A DNA stretch of 64,000 nucleotides from Mariniflexile jejuense (lineage in GTDB: Bacteria > Bacteroidota > Bacteroidia > Flavobacteriales > Flavobacteriaceae), in NCBI RefSeq assembly GCF_042675665.1, contig NZ_JBHTJI010000001.1, positions 1,364,001 through 1,428,000 of the forward strand, written 5' to 3'. The position numbers were made by a program, and so were the translations under genes. The notes under the pieces are model-generated. The model saw nothing but the letters and a program-made list of their open reading frames with translations. It made no database searches and was not told the origin of the DNA. This document shows, piece after piece, positions 18,654 to 27,258 of this stretch (position 1 is the stretch's first letter; every line of letters begins with the position of its first letter).

Positions 18654-20846
18654 ATGGAAATGCAACAATTTCATTACGATAACAAAATCGTTAAAAACTT
18701 TCTCTATGCCACCATGCTTTGGGGCGTTGTAGGTATGCTAGTAGGCTTACTGCTAGCCTTTATGTTTTTATTCCCAAATTTAACCGATGGTATTTCATGG
18801 CTTAGCTTTGGTAGATTACGCCCTTTACACACAAATGCTGTTATTTTTGCTTTTGTAGGTAATGCAATTTTTGCAGGGGTTTACTACTCTACACAACGTT
18901 TATTAAAAGCTAGAATGTTTAGCGATGTTTTAAGTAAAATAAACTTTTGGGGTTGGCAACTTATTATTGTAGCTGCAGCCATTACATTACCTTTGGGTTA
19001 CACTACATCAAAAGAATACGCAGAACTTGAATGGCCTATAGATATTGCCATAGCCTTAGTTTGGGTGGTTTTTGGTTGGAATTTAATTGGAACCATTTTA
19101 AAAAGAAGACAACGTCATTTATATGTTGCTATTTGGTTTTACATAGCTACATTCGTTACCGTTGCTGTACTTCATATATTTAATAGTTTAGAACTTCCTG
19201 TTAACGGTTTAAAAAGTTACTCGGTTTACGCAGGTGTTCAAGATGCGTTGGTACAATGGTGGTATGGGCATAATGCGGTTGCATTCTTTTTAACCACACC
19301 GTTTTTAGGGCTTATGTACTATTTTGTACCTAAGGCAGCAAACCGACCTGTGTATTCATACAGACTTTCAATAGTTCACTTTTGGTCGTTAATTTTTATA
19401 TATATCTGGGCAGGACCTCATCACTTATTATATACCGCTTTACCAGAATGGGCACAAAATTTAGGTGTAGCTTTTTCAGTTATGTTATTGATGCCATCTT
19501 GGGGTGGTATGATAAACGGACTTTTAACACTTCGTGGTGCTTGGGATAAAGTGCGTGTAGATCCTGTTTTAAAATTTATGGTAGTAGCCATTACGGGTTA
19601 TGGTATGGCAACTTTTGAAGGTCCAACACTATCACTTAAAAACGTAAATGCCATTGCTCACTTTACCGATTGGATTATTGCTCACGTACACGTTGGTGCA
19701 TTAGCATGGAACGGTTTCTTAACCTTTGGTATGATTTATTTTCTTGTACCAAAATTATTTAAAACCAAATTATACTCTTTAGCACTTGCAAACTTACATT
19801 TCTGGATAGGTACATTAGGTATCATTATGTATGCTTTACCAATGTATGTAGCAGGCTTTACGCAAGCTAGTATGTGGAAACAATTTAATCCAGATGGTAC
19901 TTTAACTTACGGTAACTTTTTAGAAACTGTTACCGAAATTATGCCTATGTATTGGATGCGTGCTATAGGTGGAACATTATTTTTAACAGGTATGCTTATT
20001 ATGGTTTACAACATTATTATAACCATAAAACAAGGTAGCAAAGTTGGAGATGAACTTGCTGAAGCTGCAGCTTTAGAACGCGTATCAAAAAAACGTGTTG
20101 CAGGCGAAGGCTTCCACACATGGTTAGAACGTAAACCAGTACAATTAACCATTTTAGCAACCGTAGCCATTTTAATTGGTGGTATTATTCAAATTGTACC
20201 AACTATTATGGTAAAATCAAACATACCAACCATAGCAAGTGTAAAACCTTATACGCCTTTAGAATTGGAAGGACGTGATATTTACATTCGTGAAGGCTGC
20301 GTTGGGTGTCATTCACAAATGATTCGCCCGTTTAGAAGTGAAGTAGAACGCTATGGTGAATATTCAAAAGCTGGTGAATATGTTTACGATCATCCATTCC
20401 TTTGGGGAAGCAAACGTACTGGACCCGATTTACACCGTGTTGGCAAAAAATATTCTGATAACTGGCATTTTAACCACATGTACGACCCACAAAGTACCTC
20501 ATCAGGTTCTATCATGCCCCGATATCCTTGGCTAATAACAGGTAGTGGTAGTGAATTAGATAAATCGCAAACCGAAGCTAAAATGAAAGCAATGGTAACA
20601 TTAGGTGTACCATATTCTGAAGCAGAAATAGCAAATGCGCAAGCAAATATGTTGGCACAAGGCACCGAGATTGAAAAAAATCTATACTCCGATCCAGACT
20701 TTGCAAAAAACTATGAAGCAGACAAAAAATATGCAGCCGAAAATGGTGACGAATTTATTGAAATGAAAAATCGTGAAATTGTAGCTCTTATTGCGTATTT
20801 ACAACGCTTAGGTACAGATATTCATGTAGAAACAGCACAACAATAA
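18654..20846 (+). CDS. ccoNO: cbb3-type cytochrome c oxidase, fused subunits I and II
   Basis: The 730-residue protein fuses the haem-copper catalytic subunit CcoN (residues 1-470, multiple membrane helices, histidines in RPLHTNAVIF, WYGHNAVAFF, GPHHLLY and HVHVGALAWN) to the CcoO cytochrome c subunit. The CcoO part has one membrane anchor (TILATVAILIGGIIQIVPTI) and one haem c site, GCVGCHSQ, near residue 545. It reduces oxygen with high affinity and pumps protons. Fusion of ccoN and ccoO is the usual state in Bacteroidota. It is transcribed with ccoS, ccoQ and ccoP. Confidence 0.94.
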   Translation: MEMQQFHYDNKIVKNFLYATMLWGVVGMLVGLLLAFMFLFPNLTDGISWLSFGRLRPLHTNAVIFAFVGNAIFAGVYYSTQRLLKARMFSDVLSKINFWGWQLIIVAAAITLPLGYTTSKEYAELEWPIDIAIALVWVVFGWNLIGTILKRRQRHLYVAIWFYIATFVTVAVLHIFNSLELPVNGLKSYSVYAGVQDALVQWWYGHNAVAFFLTTPFLGLMYYFVPKAANRPVYSYRLSIVHFWSLIFIYIWAGPHHLLYTALPEWAQNLGVAFSVMLLMPSWGGMINGLLTLRGAWDKVRVDPVLKFMVVAITGYGMATFEGPTLSLKNVNAIAHFTDWIIAHVHVGALAWNGFLTFGMIYFLVPKLFKTKLYSLALANLHFWIGTLGIIMYALPMYVAGFTQASMWKQFNPDGTLTYGNFLETVTEIMPMYWMRAIGGTLFLTGMLIMVYNIIITIKQGSKVGDELAEAAALERVSKKRVAGEGFHTWLERKPVQLTILATVAILIGGIIQIVPTIMVKSNIPTIASVKPYTPLELEGRDIYIREGCVGCHSQMIRPFRSEVERYGEYSKAGEYVYDHPFLWGSKRTGPDLHRVGKKYSDNWHFNHMYDPQSTSSGSIMPRYPWLITGSGSELDKSQTEAKMKAMVTLGVPYSEAEIANAQANMLAQGTEIEKNLYSDPDFAKNYEADKKYAAENGDEFIEMKNREIVALIAYLQRLGTDIHVETAQQ

Positions 20847-20864
20847 CCATCAAAAAAAGTAATT

Positions 20865-21050
20865 ATGTTAAAATATATAAAAGGTCATATGGATAGTATT
20901 TCAGGCATAGAAATCTACCCAATAATTTCTCTGCTTATCTTCTTTAGCTTTTTTGTCATCCTATTTTGGTGGGTATTTACTGCTAAAAAAGAGTACATAA
21001 AAAACGTTAGTAACATTCCATTAGACAACCAAAACGACCAAATATTATGA
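20865..21050 (+). CDS. ccoQ: cbb3 oxidase subunit IV, CcoQ-like
   Basis: The 61-residue protein has one membrane helix (ISLLIFFSFFVILFWWVFTA) followed by a lysine-containing segment (KKEYIKNVSNIPLDNQ). Size and position between ccoNO and ccoP identify it as CcoQ, which stabilises the oxidase complex. The last 4 bp overlap the start of ccoP. Little sequence conservation is expected in this family. Confidence 0.82.
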   Translation: MLKYIKGHMDSISGIEIYPIISLLIFFSFFVILFWWVFTAKKEYIKNVSNIPLDNQNDQIL

Positions 21051-21976
21051 GACATTTAATCCCATCTTGGATACGAGTTCCAGTTGTATTCTTCATCATT
21101 TTCGCACTTACAGAATACGTTGTAGATTCTGGTGAAAAACCAGCATTTATAGAATATCCAGCTGTATTATTATTTTTATTATTAGTCTTATTAATTCTAA
21201 TTGCAACCGAAGCTATTATTGGAGCTTTAGAAAATGTAATGCTACATAAATTAGATGAAGAAGCAAAAGCTCGTTTTTTAGCCGAAAAAAGTAAAACGTA
21301 CCAATTTACATGGCTTAAAAATGCTTACAAAAAACTTGCTGGAAGTAAACCAATTGAAGAAGAAGCTGAAATTATTTTAGATCATAACTATGATGGTATA
21401 AAAGAGCTTGACAACAACCTACCTCCTTGGTGGTTATATGGTTTTTATATTTCTATTATTTTTGGAGCCGTTTACTTAATAAGATTCCATATTTTTAATG
21501 GTGAAAATCAATTTGATGAATTAGAAACCGAATTAGCTGAAGCAAAAGCATCAGTCGAGGCTTACAAAAAAACAGCTAAAGATTTAGTTGATTTTAATAC
21601 CGTTACCTTACTTACCGATGCAACAGATTTAAATGCAGGCAAAGCCATTTTTGAGTCAACTTGTGTAGCTTGCCACATGGCAGATGGTGGTGGTGGTATT
21701 GGACCAAATTTAACCGATAAATACTGGATTTTAGGTGGCGATATTAGTCATGTTTTTAAAACCATATCTGAAGGCGGACGCTCAGGAAAAGGTATGATAG
21801 CTTGGAAAACGCAATTAAAACCTGCTCAAATAGCACAAGTTGCTAGTTATGTTTTAAGCTTACAAGGTACTACACCTGCAAATCCTAAAGAACCACAAGG
21901 TGATTTACAAACTGATGAAACCTCTGAAACTCCAGCTGCAACAACCACCGATTCAATACAAGTAGTGACTAATTAA
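21047..21976 (+). CDS. ccoP: cbb3 oxidase subunit III, CcoP (one haem c site)
   Basis: The 309-residue protein has two N-terminal membrane helices (PVVFFIIFALTEYVV and LLFLLLVLLILIATEAIIGAL), the conserved NNLPPWWLYGFYISIIFGAVYL segment with a third helix, and a C-terminal cytochrome c domain with a single CVACH motif near residue 206 and a distal methionine in KGMIAW. Proteobacterial CcoP normally has two haem c motifs; only one is present here. It passes electrons to CcoNO. The acidic, Thr-rich tail after residue 275 is probably unstructured. Confidence 0.92.
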   Translation: MRHLIPSWIRVPVVFFIIFALTEYVVDSGEKPAFIEYPAVLLFLLLVLLILIATEAIIGALENVMLHKLDEEAKARFLAEKSKTYQFTWLKNAYKKLAGSKPIEEEAEIILDHNYDGIKELDNNLPPWWLYGFYISIIFGAVYLIRFHIFNGENQFDELETELAEAKASVEAYKKTAKDLVDFNTVTLLTDATDLNAGKAIFESTCVACHMADGGGGIGPNLTDKYWILGGDISHVFKTISEGGRSGKGMIAWKTQLKPAQIAQVASYVLSLQGTTPANPKEPQGDLQTDETSETPAATTTDSIQVVTN

Positions 21977-21989
21977 AATAGACAAATGA

Positions 21990-22024
21990 AACCTAACGAC
22001 GCTAAATTTTAACGCCGTTAGGTT
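21990..22024 (+). promoter_or_regulatory. Intercistronic hairpin between ccoP and ccoG
   Basis: AACCTAACG pairs with CGTTAGGTT across a 17-base loop. It is followed by A7 rather than a T-run on the + strand, so it is a weak terminator at best and may be an mRNA-stabilising or processing hairpin between ccoP and ccoG. Confidence 0.5.
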
Positions 22025-22040
22025 AAAAAAACACTCCATT

Positions 22041-23465
22041 TTGGAAACTCCAGAAAACGAAATATTTCGAGACACAATTGGCACCATAACCAAAGAAGGT
22101 AAACGCGCTTGGGTGTTTCCTAAAAAACCAAGTGGCAAATTCTATAATTACAGAAAATGGGTAAGCTATGGGTTATTGGCATTTTTACTGGCATCGCCTT
22201 TTATAAAAATAAATGGTAACCAGTTTTTAATGTTCAATGTATTAGAACGTAGGTTTAATATATTTGGTTTTCCTTTTTGGCCTCAAGATTTTCATTTGTT
22301 TGTTATTTCAATGATAATTGGTGTTGTGTTTATAACCCTTTTTACGGTTGCTTTTGGTCGTATATTTTGTGGGTGGATTTGTCCGCAAACCATTTTTATG
22401 GAAATGGTTTTCCGTAGAATTGAATACTGGATTGAAGGTGATAGAGGCAAACAAATTAGATTATCTAAACAACCGTGGAATGCCGAAAAAATAAGAAAAA
22501 AAGGATTAAAATTAATTGTTTTTCTTTTCATATCATTTGTTATAGCCAATGTGTTTTTAGCTTATTTAATAGGTAGTGATAATTTAATTCAATATATAAT
22601 TGATGGGCCAACAAGCCATTTAAGCACGCTATTTTCTCTACTTATTTTTACAGCAGTATTTTATTTTGTTTTTGCATGGTTTAGAGAACAAGTGTGTGTT
22701 ATTGCTTGTCCTTACGGAAGGTTACAAGGCGTTTTATTAGATACAAAATCGATTGTTGTTGCCTACGACCATAAACGTGGTGAAGCTGAAAATGGCAGAA
22801 AGAAATTTAGAAAAAATGAAGATAGAACAGCCTTAGGCTATGGCGATTGTATTGATTGCTTGCAATGTGTAAATGTTTGTCCTACAGGTATAGACATTAG
22901 AAATGGCACACAATTAGAATGCGTAAATTGTACTGCTTGCATTGATGAATGCGACCATATTATGGAAAGTGTAAATTTACCTAAAGGCTTAATACGTTAT
23001 GCTAGTGAAGATAATATTGAAAACAAAGCCTCTTTTAAATTAACTGCTAGAATGAAAGGTTACATAGCTGTTTTAACCATATTAATTGGATTATTAACAG
23101 GTATGTTATTTTTAAGAAATGATGTTGAAGCAACTGTTTTAAGGTTACCTGGGCAGCTTTACGAGCATAAAGACAATAACATTATTAGTAACGTTTTTAC
23201 TTATAAATTAGTAAACAAAACAACAAAAAACATTGCCAATGTGCATTTTAAATTATTATCGCACAAAGGAAATTTAAAGCTGGTAGCTACTCACAATCGT
23301 TTTTTGGTACCAAGCCAAGGCATTGCAAAAGGTACTTTGTTTGTTGAAATTAATAATTCGGCTTTAACTGGTGATAGAAATAAAATAAAGATTGGTGTTT
23401 ATGAAGGTGATAAACTTATTGAAACTACTACGGCTAATTTTTTAGGACCAAGAAGCTATAAATAA
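22041..23465 (+). CDS. ccoG: cbb3 oxidase accessory protein CcoG (copper reductase, ferredoxin-type)
   Basis: The 474-residue membrane protein has several helices, the cysteine motif CGWICPQT near residue 111, two ferredoxin-type 4Fe-4S motifs (CIDCLQCVNVCP and CVNCTACIDECD, about 272-310) and a C-terminal Ig-like periplasmic domain. CcoG reduces copper during cbb3 assembly. The start is TTG at 22041, chosen because the conserved ETPENEIFRDTIGTI segment follows at once and no ATG lies nearby. It sits 64 bp after ccoP, behind a hairpin. Confidence 0.92.
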   Translation: METPENEIFRDTIGTITKEGKRAWVFPKKPSGKFYNYRKWVSYGLLAFLLASPFIKINGNQFLMFNVLERRFNIFGFPFWPQDFHLFVISMIIGVVFITLFTVAFGRIFCGWICPQTIFMEMVFRRIEYWIEGDRGKQIRLSKQPWNAEKIRKKGLKLIVFLFISFVIANVFLAYLIGSDNLIQYIIDGPTSHLSTLFSLLIFTAVFYFVFAWFREQVCVIACPYGRLQGVLLDTKSIVVAYDHKRGEAENGRKKFRKNEDRTALGYGDCIDCLQCVNVCPTGIDIRNGTQLECVNCTACIDECDHIMESVNLPKGLIRYASEDNIENKASFKLTARMKGYIAVLTILIGLLTGMLFLRNDVEATVLRLPGQLYEHKDNNIISNVFTYKLVNKTTKNIANVHFKLLSHKGNLKLVATHNRFLVPSQGIAKGTLFVEINNSALTGDRNKIKIGVYEGDKLIETTTANFLGPRSYK

Positions 23466-23480
23466 GTTGAAACAGTTGAT

Positions 23481-23563
23481 GCATTAGGGATTGAAGTGAA
23501 AAGCCCACAGCGAGGTACGAGCGAGGACTTGAAACGTAAAGCCCGACCCGATAGGGAAATGCC
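23481..23563 (+). repeat. Dispersed 83-bp element, copy 1
   Basis: It lies between ccoG and ccoH and is about 85% identical to 57763-57845 with no gaps. The ends GCATT and AATGC can pair; in copy 2 the same stem is GCGTT/AACGC, a compensatory change. The interior is nearly invariant (GTGAAAAGCCCACAGCGAGG and onward). No coding potential is apparent. It could be a structured RNA or a mobile REP-like unit. Confidence 0.75.
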
Positions 23564-23624
23564 ATAAAAAAAACAAAAAACATTATCCTGAAACTTATTT
23601 AGGGTAAACAAAAAAATAAATACT

Positions 23625-24071
23625 ATGAAAATAAATTGGGGAACAGGAATTGTATTGGCTTTTATTGGATTTATTTCCTTTATAATGTATTTTATTATCA
23701 CTATGAATGTAAGTGATAAATACGACCATGATTTGGTTACTGAAGATTATTACAAAGACGAATTGGCATACCAAAACAACATTGATAAACTTAATAATGC
23801 CAAAGTTTTAGAAGAAAATATTACTTATAAAATTACTAAAGAAGGCATTCTTATTCATTTTCCTGAAAGTTTTGATCCTAAAAAAATTACTGGAAATGTG
23901 TTCCTTTATAGACCATCTAACAAACACTTAGATTTTGATACTGCTATTTCATTATCTAAATCAAATTTGCTCATACCTGACATCCGTTTGGTAGATGGTC
24001 GTTGGAACATAAAAATTGATTGGCAATATAATGGAAAATCTTATTTGTTTAACGAATCTATAAATTATTAA
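23625..24071 (+). CDS. ccoH: FixH/CcoH family protein
   Basis: The 148-residue protein has one N-terminal membrane helix (GIVLAFIGFISFIMYFIITM) and then the conserved VSDKYDHDLVTEDYYKDELAYQNNID segment of Bacteroidota FixH proteins, followed by a beta-sandwich periplasmic domain. It takes part in cbb3 oxidase assembly, perhaps by stabilising subcomplexes. It follows ccoG after a 160-bp spacer that holds the 83-bp element and overlaps nothing. Its stop is 2 bp before the next gene. Confidence 0.87.
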   Translation: MKINWGTGIVLAFIGFISFIMYFIITMNVSDKYDHDLVTEDYYKDELAYQNNIDKLNNAKVLEENITYKITKEGILIHFPESFDPKKITGNVFLYRPSNKHLDFDTAISLSKSNLLIPDIRLVDGRWNIKIDWQYNGKSYLFNESINY

Positions 24072-24073
24072 GC

Positions 24074-24775
24074 ATGCTTGTTTCGGCATTTGTATTAGGC
24101 ATTTTGGGTAGTTTTCACTGCGTTGGTATGTGTGGACCTATTGCTTTTATGCTACCTGTTGATAGAACAAATGCTTACAAAAAATTACTACAAATTACAA
24201 TTTACCATTTTGGAAGGTTACTTGCCTACGCTAGTATTGGTTTGGTTTTTGGACTTATTGGTAAAAGCTTGTATCTTTTTGGTTTTCAGCAACAATTATC
24301 TATTATAATAGGTGTTTTAATGATTTTTGTTGTGCTTATTCCATATAAAACATTTAGTAAATACAACTTTTCTAAACCTATTTTTAAATTAATTTCTAAA
24401 GTGAAATCTGCTCTAGGAACTGCATTAAAGAAAAAAACACCCGAAACATTTTTAACTATTGGGTTTTTAAATGGGTTTTTACCTTGCGGTTTAGTATACA
24501 TGGCATTATTTGCAGCAATTGTTGGCGGAAGCGCACTAAATGGTAGCTTATACATGGCTGTTTTTGGTTTAGGGACCATACCTTTAATGACAACCGCTAT
24601 TTATTTATCAAATTTTTTAAAAGGTACTATTAGACAAAAAATACAGAAAGCTATTCCTGTTTTTGTGATAGTTATTGGTGTTTTATTTATTCTTCGTGGT
24701 TTGGGGCTTGGTATTCCTTACATTTCTCCTGCACCAGTTCTAGATGTGGTTTCTAGTGGTATGGATTGCCATTAA
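24074..24775 (+). CDS. SafE/TauE-like membrane protein of the cco locus
   Basis: The 233-residue protein has about six membrane helices and opens with GILGSFHCVGMCGPIAFML, whose H-C-x-x-M-C-G motif is typical of the UreH/SafE-like domain. Members of this group sit in many cco loci and are suspected of copper or other metal movement across the inner membrane. The annotation as a sulfite exporter is historical. A second conserved region is GFLNGFLPCGLVYMAL. It closes the cco cluster; start 2 bp after ccoH implies cotranscription. Confidence 0.82.
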   Translation: MLVSAFVLGILGSFHCVGMCGPIAFMLPVDRTNAYKKLLQITIYHFGRLLAYASIGLVFGLIGKSLYLFGFQQQLSIIIGVLMIFVVLIPYKTFSKYNFSKPIFKLISKVKSALGTALKKKTPETFLTIGFLNGFLPCGLVYMALFAAIVGGSALNGSLYMAVFGLGTIPLMTTAIYLSNFLKGTIRQKIQKAIPVFVIVIGVLFILRGLGLGIPYISPAPVLDVVSSGMDCH

Positions 24776-24872
24776 TACAGTAACCACAATACTTTTAAGC
24801 GTTTTTAATTATTCTTACAAATTTGTAAATATGTTAAATTTTTACAAAAATTAAATGCTTTACATTCATTTT

Positions 24873-24895
24873 TAATAGTATTACTATTATATTTG
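24873..24895 (+). promoter_or_regulatory. TetR operator overlapping the -7 box
   Basis: TAATAGTAtTACTATTA (24873-24889) is a perfect 17-bp palindrome with one central base. It overlaps by two bases the -7 box TATATTTG (24888-24895). The geometry predicts repression of the export operon by its own TetR protein. A second, looser inverted pair (TTTGTAAA / TTTACAAA) lies some 35 bp further upstream. Confidence 0.65.
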
Positions 24896-24913
24896 TGTAT
24901 AATAATATTAATT

Positions 24914-25588
24914 ATGGATAATTTACTTTCAAATTTAAAAATTGCTGTTCCAGAAAAAATTTATGTAAAAGACCCTGAGTCTTCAACACTAGGAAAACGC
25001 ATTATAGAACAAAGCATCATTTTAATAGATAAAATAGGCTTTGATGCTTTTACTTTTAAGAAATTAGGAGCAGAAATTGGTTCTAATGAAAGTTCTATAT
25101 ATAGATATTTTGAAAGTAAGCATAAACTTCTTCTATATCTATCATCTTGGTATTGGGCTTGGATTGAATATCAATTAGTTTTTGAAACGCATAGTATTTC
25201 TGATAATAAAGAAAAACTTCAAAAAGCTATTGAAATTCTTACAAGAACAACCAAAGAAGATTCAAAATACACACACATAAACGAGGTAATACTTTGTAAT
25301 ATTATAATTAACGAAAACTCAAAATCATTTTTAACAAAGGAAGTAGATTTGGAAAATAAAGACGGGTATTTTGTTGTATATAAACGTGTTGTGCTACGTT
25401 TAAGAGATATAATTAAAGCTATTAGGCCAGAATATAATTTTGCATCTTGTTTGGCTAGCACTATAGTTGAAGGTAGTTTGCATCAACATTTTTTAAAAGA
25501 CCATTTTACTACCATAACAGACTGTAAAGCTAACACTACACCAACTATGTTTTTTACAAATTTAACCCTTAATACTTTAAATCTCTAA
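24914..25588 (+). CDS. TetR/AcrR-family transcriptional regulator
   Basis: The protein is about 224 residues from the ATG at 24914; a TTG seven codons earlier falls inside the promoter and was rejected. The N-terminal helix-turn-helix is RIIEQSIILIDKIGFDAFTFKKLGAEIGSNESSIYRYFESKHKLLLYL, a clear TetR pattern. The C-terminal ligand domain is not assigned. It stands 3 bp before the ABC gene and downstream of a perfect palindrome that overlaps its promoter, so it probably represses its own operon until an exported substrate or related ligand is bound. Confidence 0.88.
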   Translation: MDNLLSNLKIAVPEKIYVKDPESSTLGKRIIEQSIILIDKIGFDAFTFKKLGAEIGSNESSIYRYFESKHKLLLYLSSWYWAWIEYQLVFETHSISDNKEKLQKAIEILTRTTKEDSKYTHINEVILCNIIINENSKSFLTKEVDLENKDGYFVVYKRVVLRLRDIIKAIRPEYNFASCLASTIVEGSLHQHFLKDHFTTITDCKANTTPTMFFTNLTLNTLNL

Positions 25589-25591
25589 TAT

Positions 25592-27250
25592 ATGACTACA
25601 CCAAACATGACGCCTTGGCAACGATTTATGGGGTTATTACACCTTGAAAAAAAAGATATATTCCAAATTTTTTATTATGCCATTTTTTCGGGTATTGTTT
25701 CACTTTCGTTACCGTTAGGCATTCAAGCAATTATTAACTTAATTCAAGGAGCACAAATTTCTACATCTTGGGTAATTTTAGTAATATTAGTAACACTTGG
25801 CGTTGCTTTTGCTGGTGCTTTACAGCTAATGCAACTTCGAATAATAGAAACTATACAACAACGTATTTTTACACGTTCATCTTTTGAACTAAGCTACAGA
25901 TTTCCAAAAATAAAAATGGCAAAATTACGTAACTATTATCCCCCAGAATTAGCTAATAGGTTTTTCGATACTTTAATTATTCAAAAAGGATTATCAAAAA
26001 TACTTATTGATATTCCTGCGGCTATATTACAAATACTTTTTGCTTTACTTTTATTATCGTTTTATCATCCATTTTTTATAGTTTTTGGTATTCTACTACT
26101 TGCATTAATATTGGTAGTTTTTAGGTTTACTGCAAAACGCGGTTTAGAAACAAGTTTAATTGAGTCTAAAAACAAATACAAAGTAGCACATTGGATACAA
26201 GAAATAGCCAGAACCTTAGTAAGTTTTAAAGTGTCTGGTAACACAAATTTAGCTCTCACTAAAAATGATAATTTGGTAAGCGAATATTTAACTTCCAGAG
26301 AAAATCATTTTAAAATACTAATGATTCAGTTTATACAAATGATTAGTTTTAAAGTAATAGTAACTGCAAGTTTACTATTAATTGGTGGTGCATTAGTACT
26401 CAATCAAGAAATGAATATTGGTCAATTTGTAGCAGCAGAAATCATTATCATTCTTGTTATTGCTTCGGTTGAAAAACTAATTTTAGGCTTAGAGTCGTTT
26501 TATGATGTATTAACTTCAATAGAAAAAATAGGGCAAATTGTTGATAAAGATTTAGAAGAACAAGATGGCGAAAAACCAACAATTAACGGCAATATTAATA
26601 TAGAATTAAACCAAGTATCATACACCGTACCTAATAGAGAAGAACCTATAATAAATAACATTTCGCTAAACATAAATAGCAAAACCAGATTACTTATTTT
26701 AGGAGAAAGTGGTTCAGGAAAATCAACCCTTTTAAGATTAATTTCGGGTATTAATGAACCTACATCTGGCCATATTCATGTAAACAACTTCTCAATAAAT
26801 AGTCTTAACCTAAATTATTATAGAGCGCAACTTGGACTTTCATTAACTGAAGAAACACCTTTTGAAGGCACAATAAAAGAAAACTTAACCTTTGATGATG
26901 CCAGCATTACAGATGCAGAAATTTTTGATGTTTTAGAAAAAGTTGGCTTAACAAACTTTTTAAAAGAACAGCCAAAAGGATTAAAAACAATTTTATATCC
27001 AGATGGTAAACAAATGTCTCATACGGTATCAAAAAAAATAGTTTTAGCCAGAGCTATCTTAAAAAAACCAAAACTACTTATACTTGAAGATGCTCTAGAC
27101 AGGTTTAACCCTACAGAAACGAATGCAATTATTAACTATTTAACCCATAAAGATAGACCTTGGGCACTAATTGTAGTAAGCGGTAGCGATAGTTGGAAAA
27201 CCAAATGCACCAATAGTATTCAACTTGAAAATGGAAGAATTAAAAATTAG
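25592..27250 (+). CDS. ABC exporter, fused membrane and nucleotide-binding domains (degenerate ATPase motifs)
   Basis: The 552-residue protein has an exporter-type membrane domain (residues 20-300, about five or six helices) and a nucleotide-binding domain. Walker A LGESGSGKST and Walker B LLILEDALD, with its catalytic Glu, are intact. The Q-loop Gln (LGLSLTEETPFEGT), the LSGGQ signature (replaced by MSHTVSKK) and the H-loop His (VVSGSDSW) are missing. It resembles the HlyB/LapB group without a peptidase domain. With the following adaptor and TolC-like genes it would form a type I secretion or efflux system. Confidence 0.88.
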   Translation: MTTPNMTPWQRFMGLLHLEKKDIFQIFYYAIFSGIVSLSLPLGIQAIINLIQGAQISTSWVILVILVTLGVAFAGALQLMQLRIIETIQQRIFTRSSFELSYRFPKIKMAKLRNYYPPELANRFFDTLIIQKGLSKILIDIPAAILQILFALLLLSFYHPFFIVFGILLLALILVVFRFTAKRGLETSLIESKNKYKVAHWIQEIARTLVSFKVSGNTNLALTKNDNLVSEYLTSRENHFKILMIQFIQMISFKVIVTASLLLIGGALVLNQEMNIGQFVAAEIIIILVIASVEKLILGLESFYDVLTSIEKIGQIVDKDLEEQDGEKPTINGNINIELNQVSYTVPNREEPIINNISLNINSKTRLLILGESGSGKSTLLRLISGINEPTSGHIHVNNFSINSLNLNYYRAQLGLSLTEETPFEGTIKENLTFDDASITDAEIFDVLEKVGLTNFLKEQPKGLKTILYPDGKQMSHTVSKKIVLARAILKKPKLLILEDALDRFNPTETNAIINYLTHKDRPWALIVVSGSDSWKTKCTNSIQLENGRIKN

Positions 27251-27258
27251 AAAAAATT

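Noticed and set aside
23481..23563. tRNA or rRNA fragment
   Set aside because: No cloverleaf, no T-psi-C or anticodon arm and no rRNA similarity recognised; the second copy shows that it is a dispersed element.
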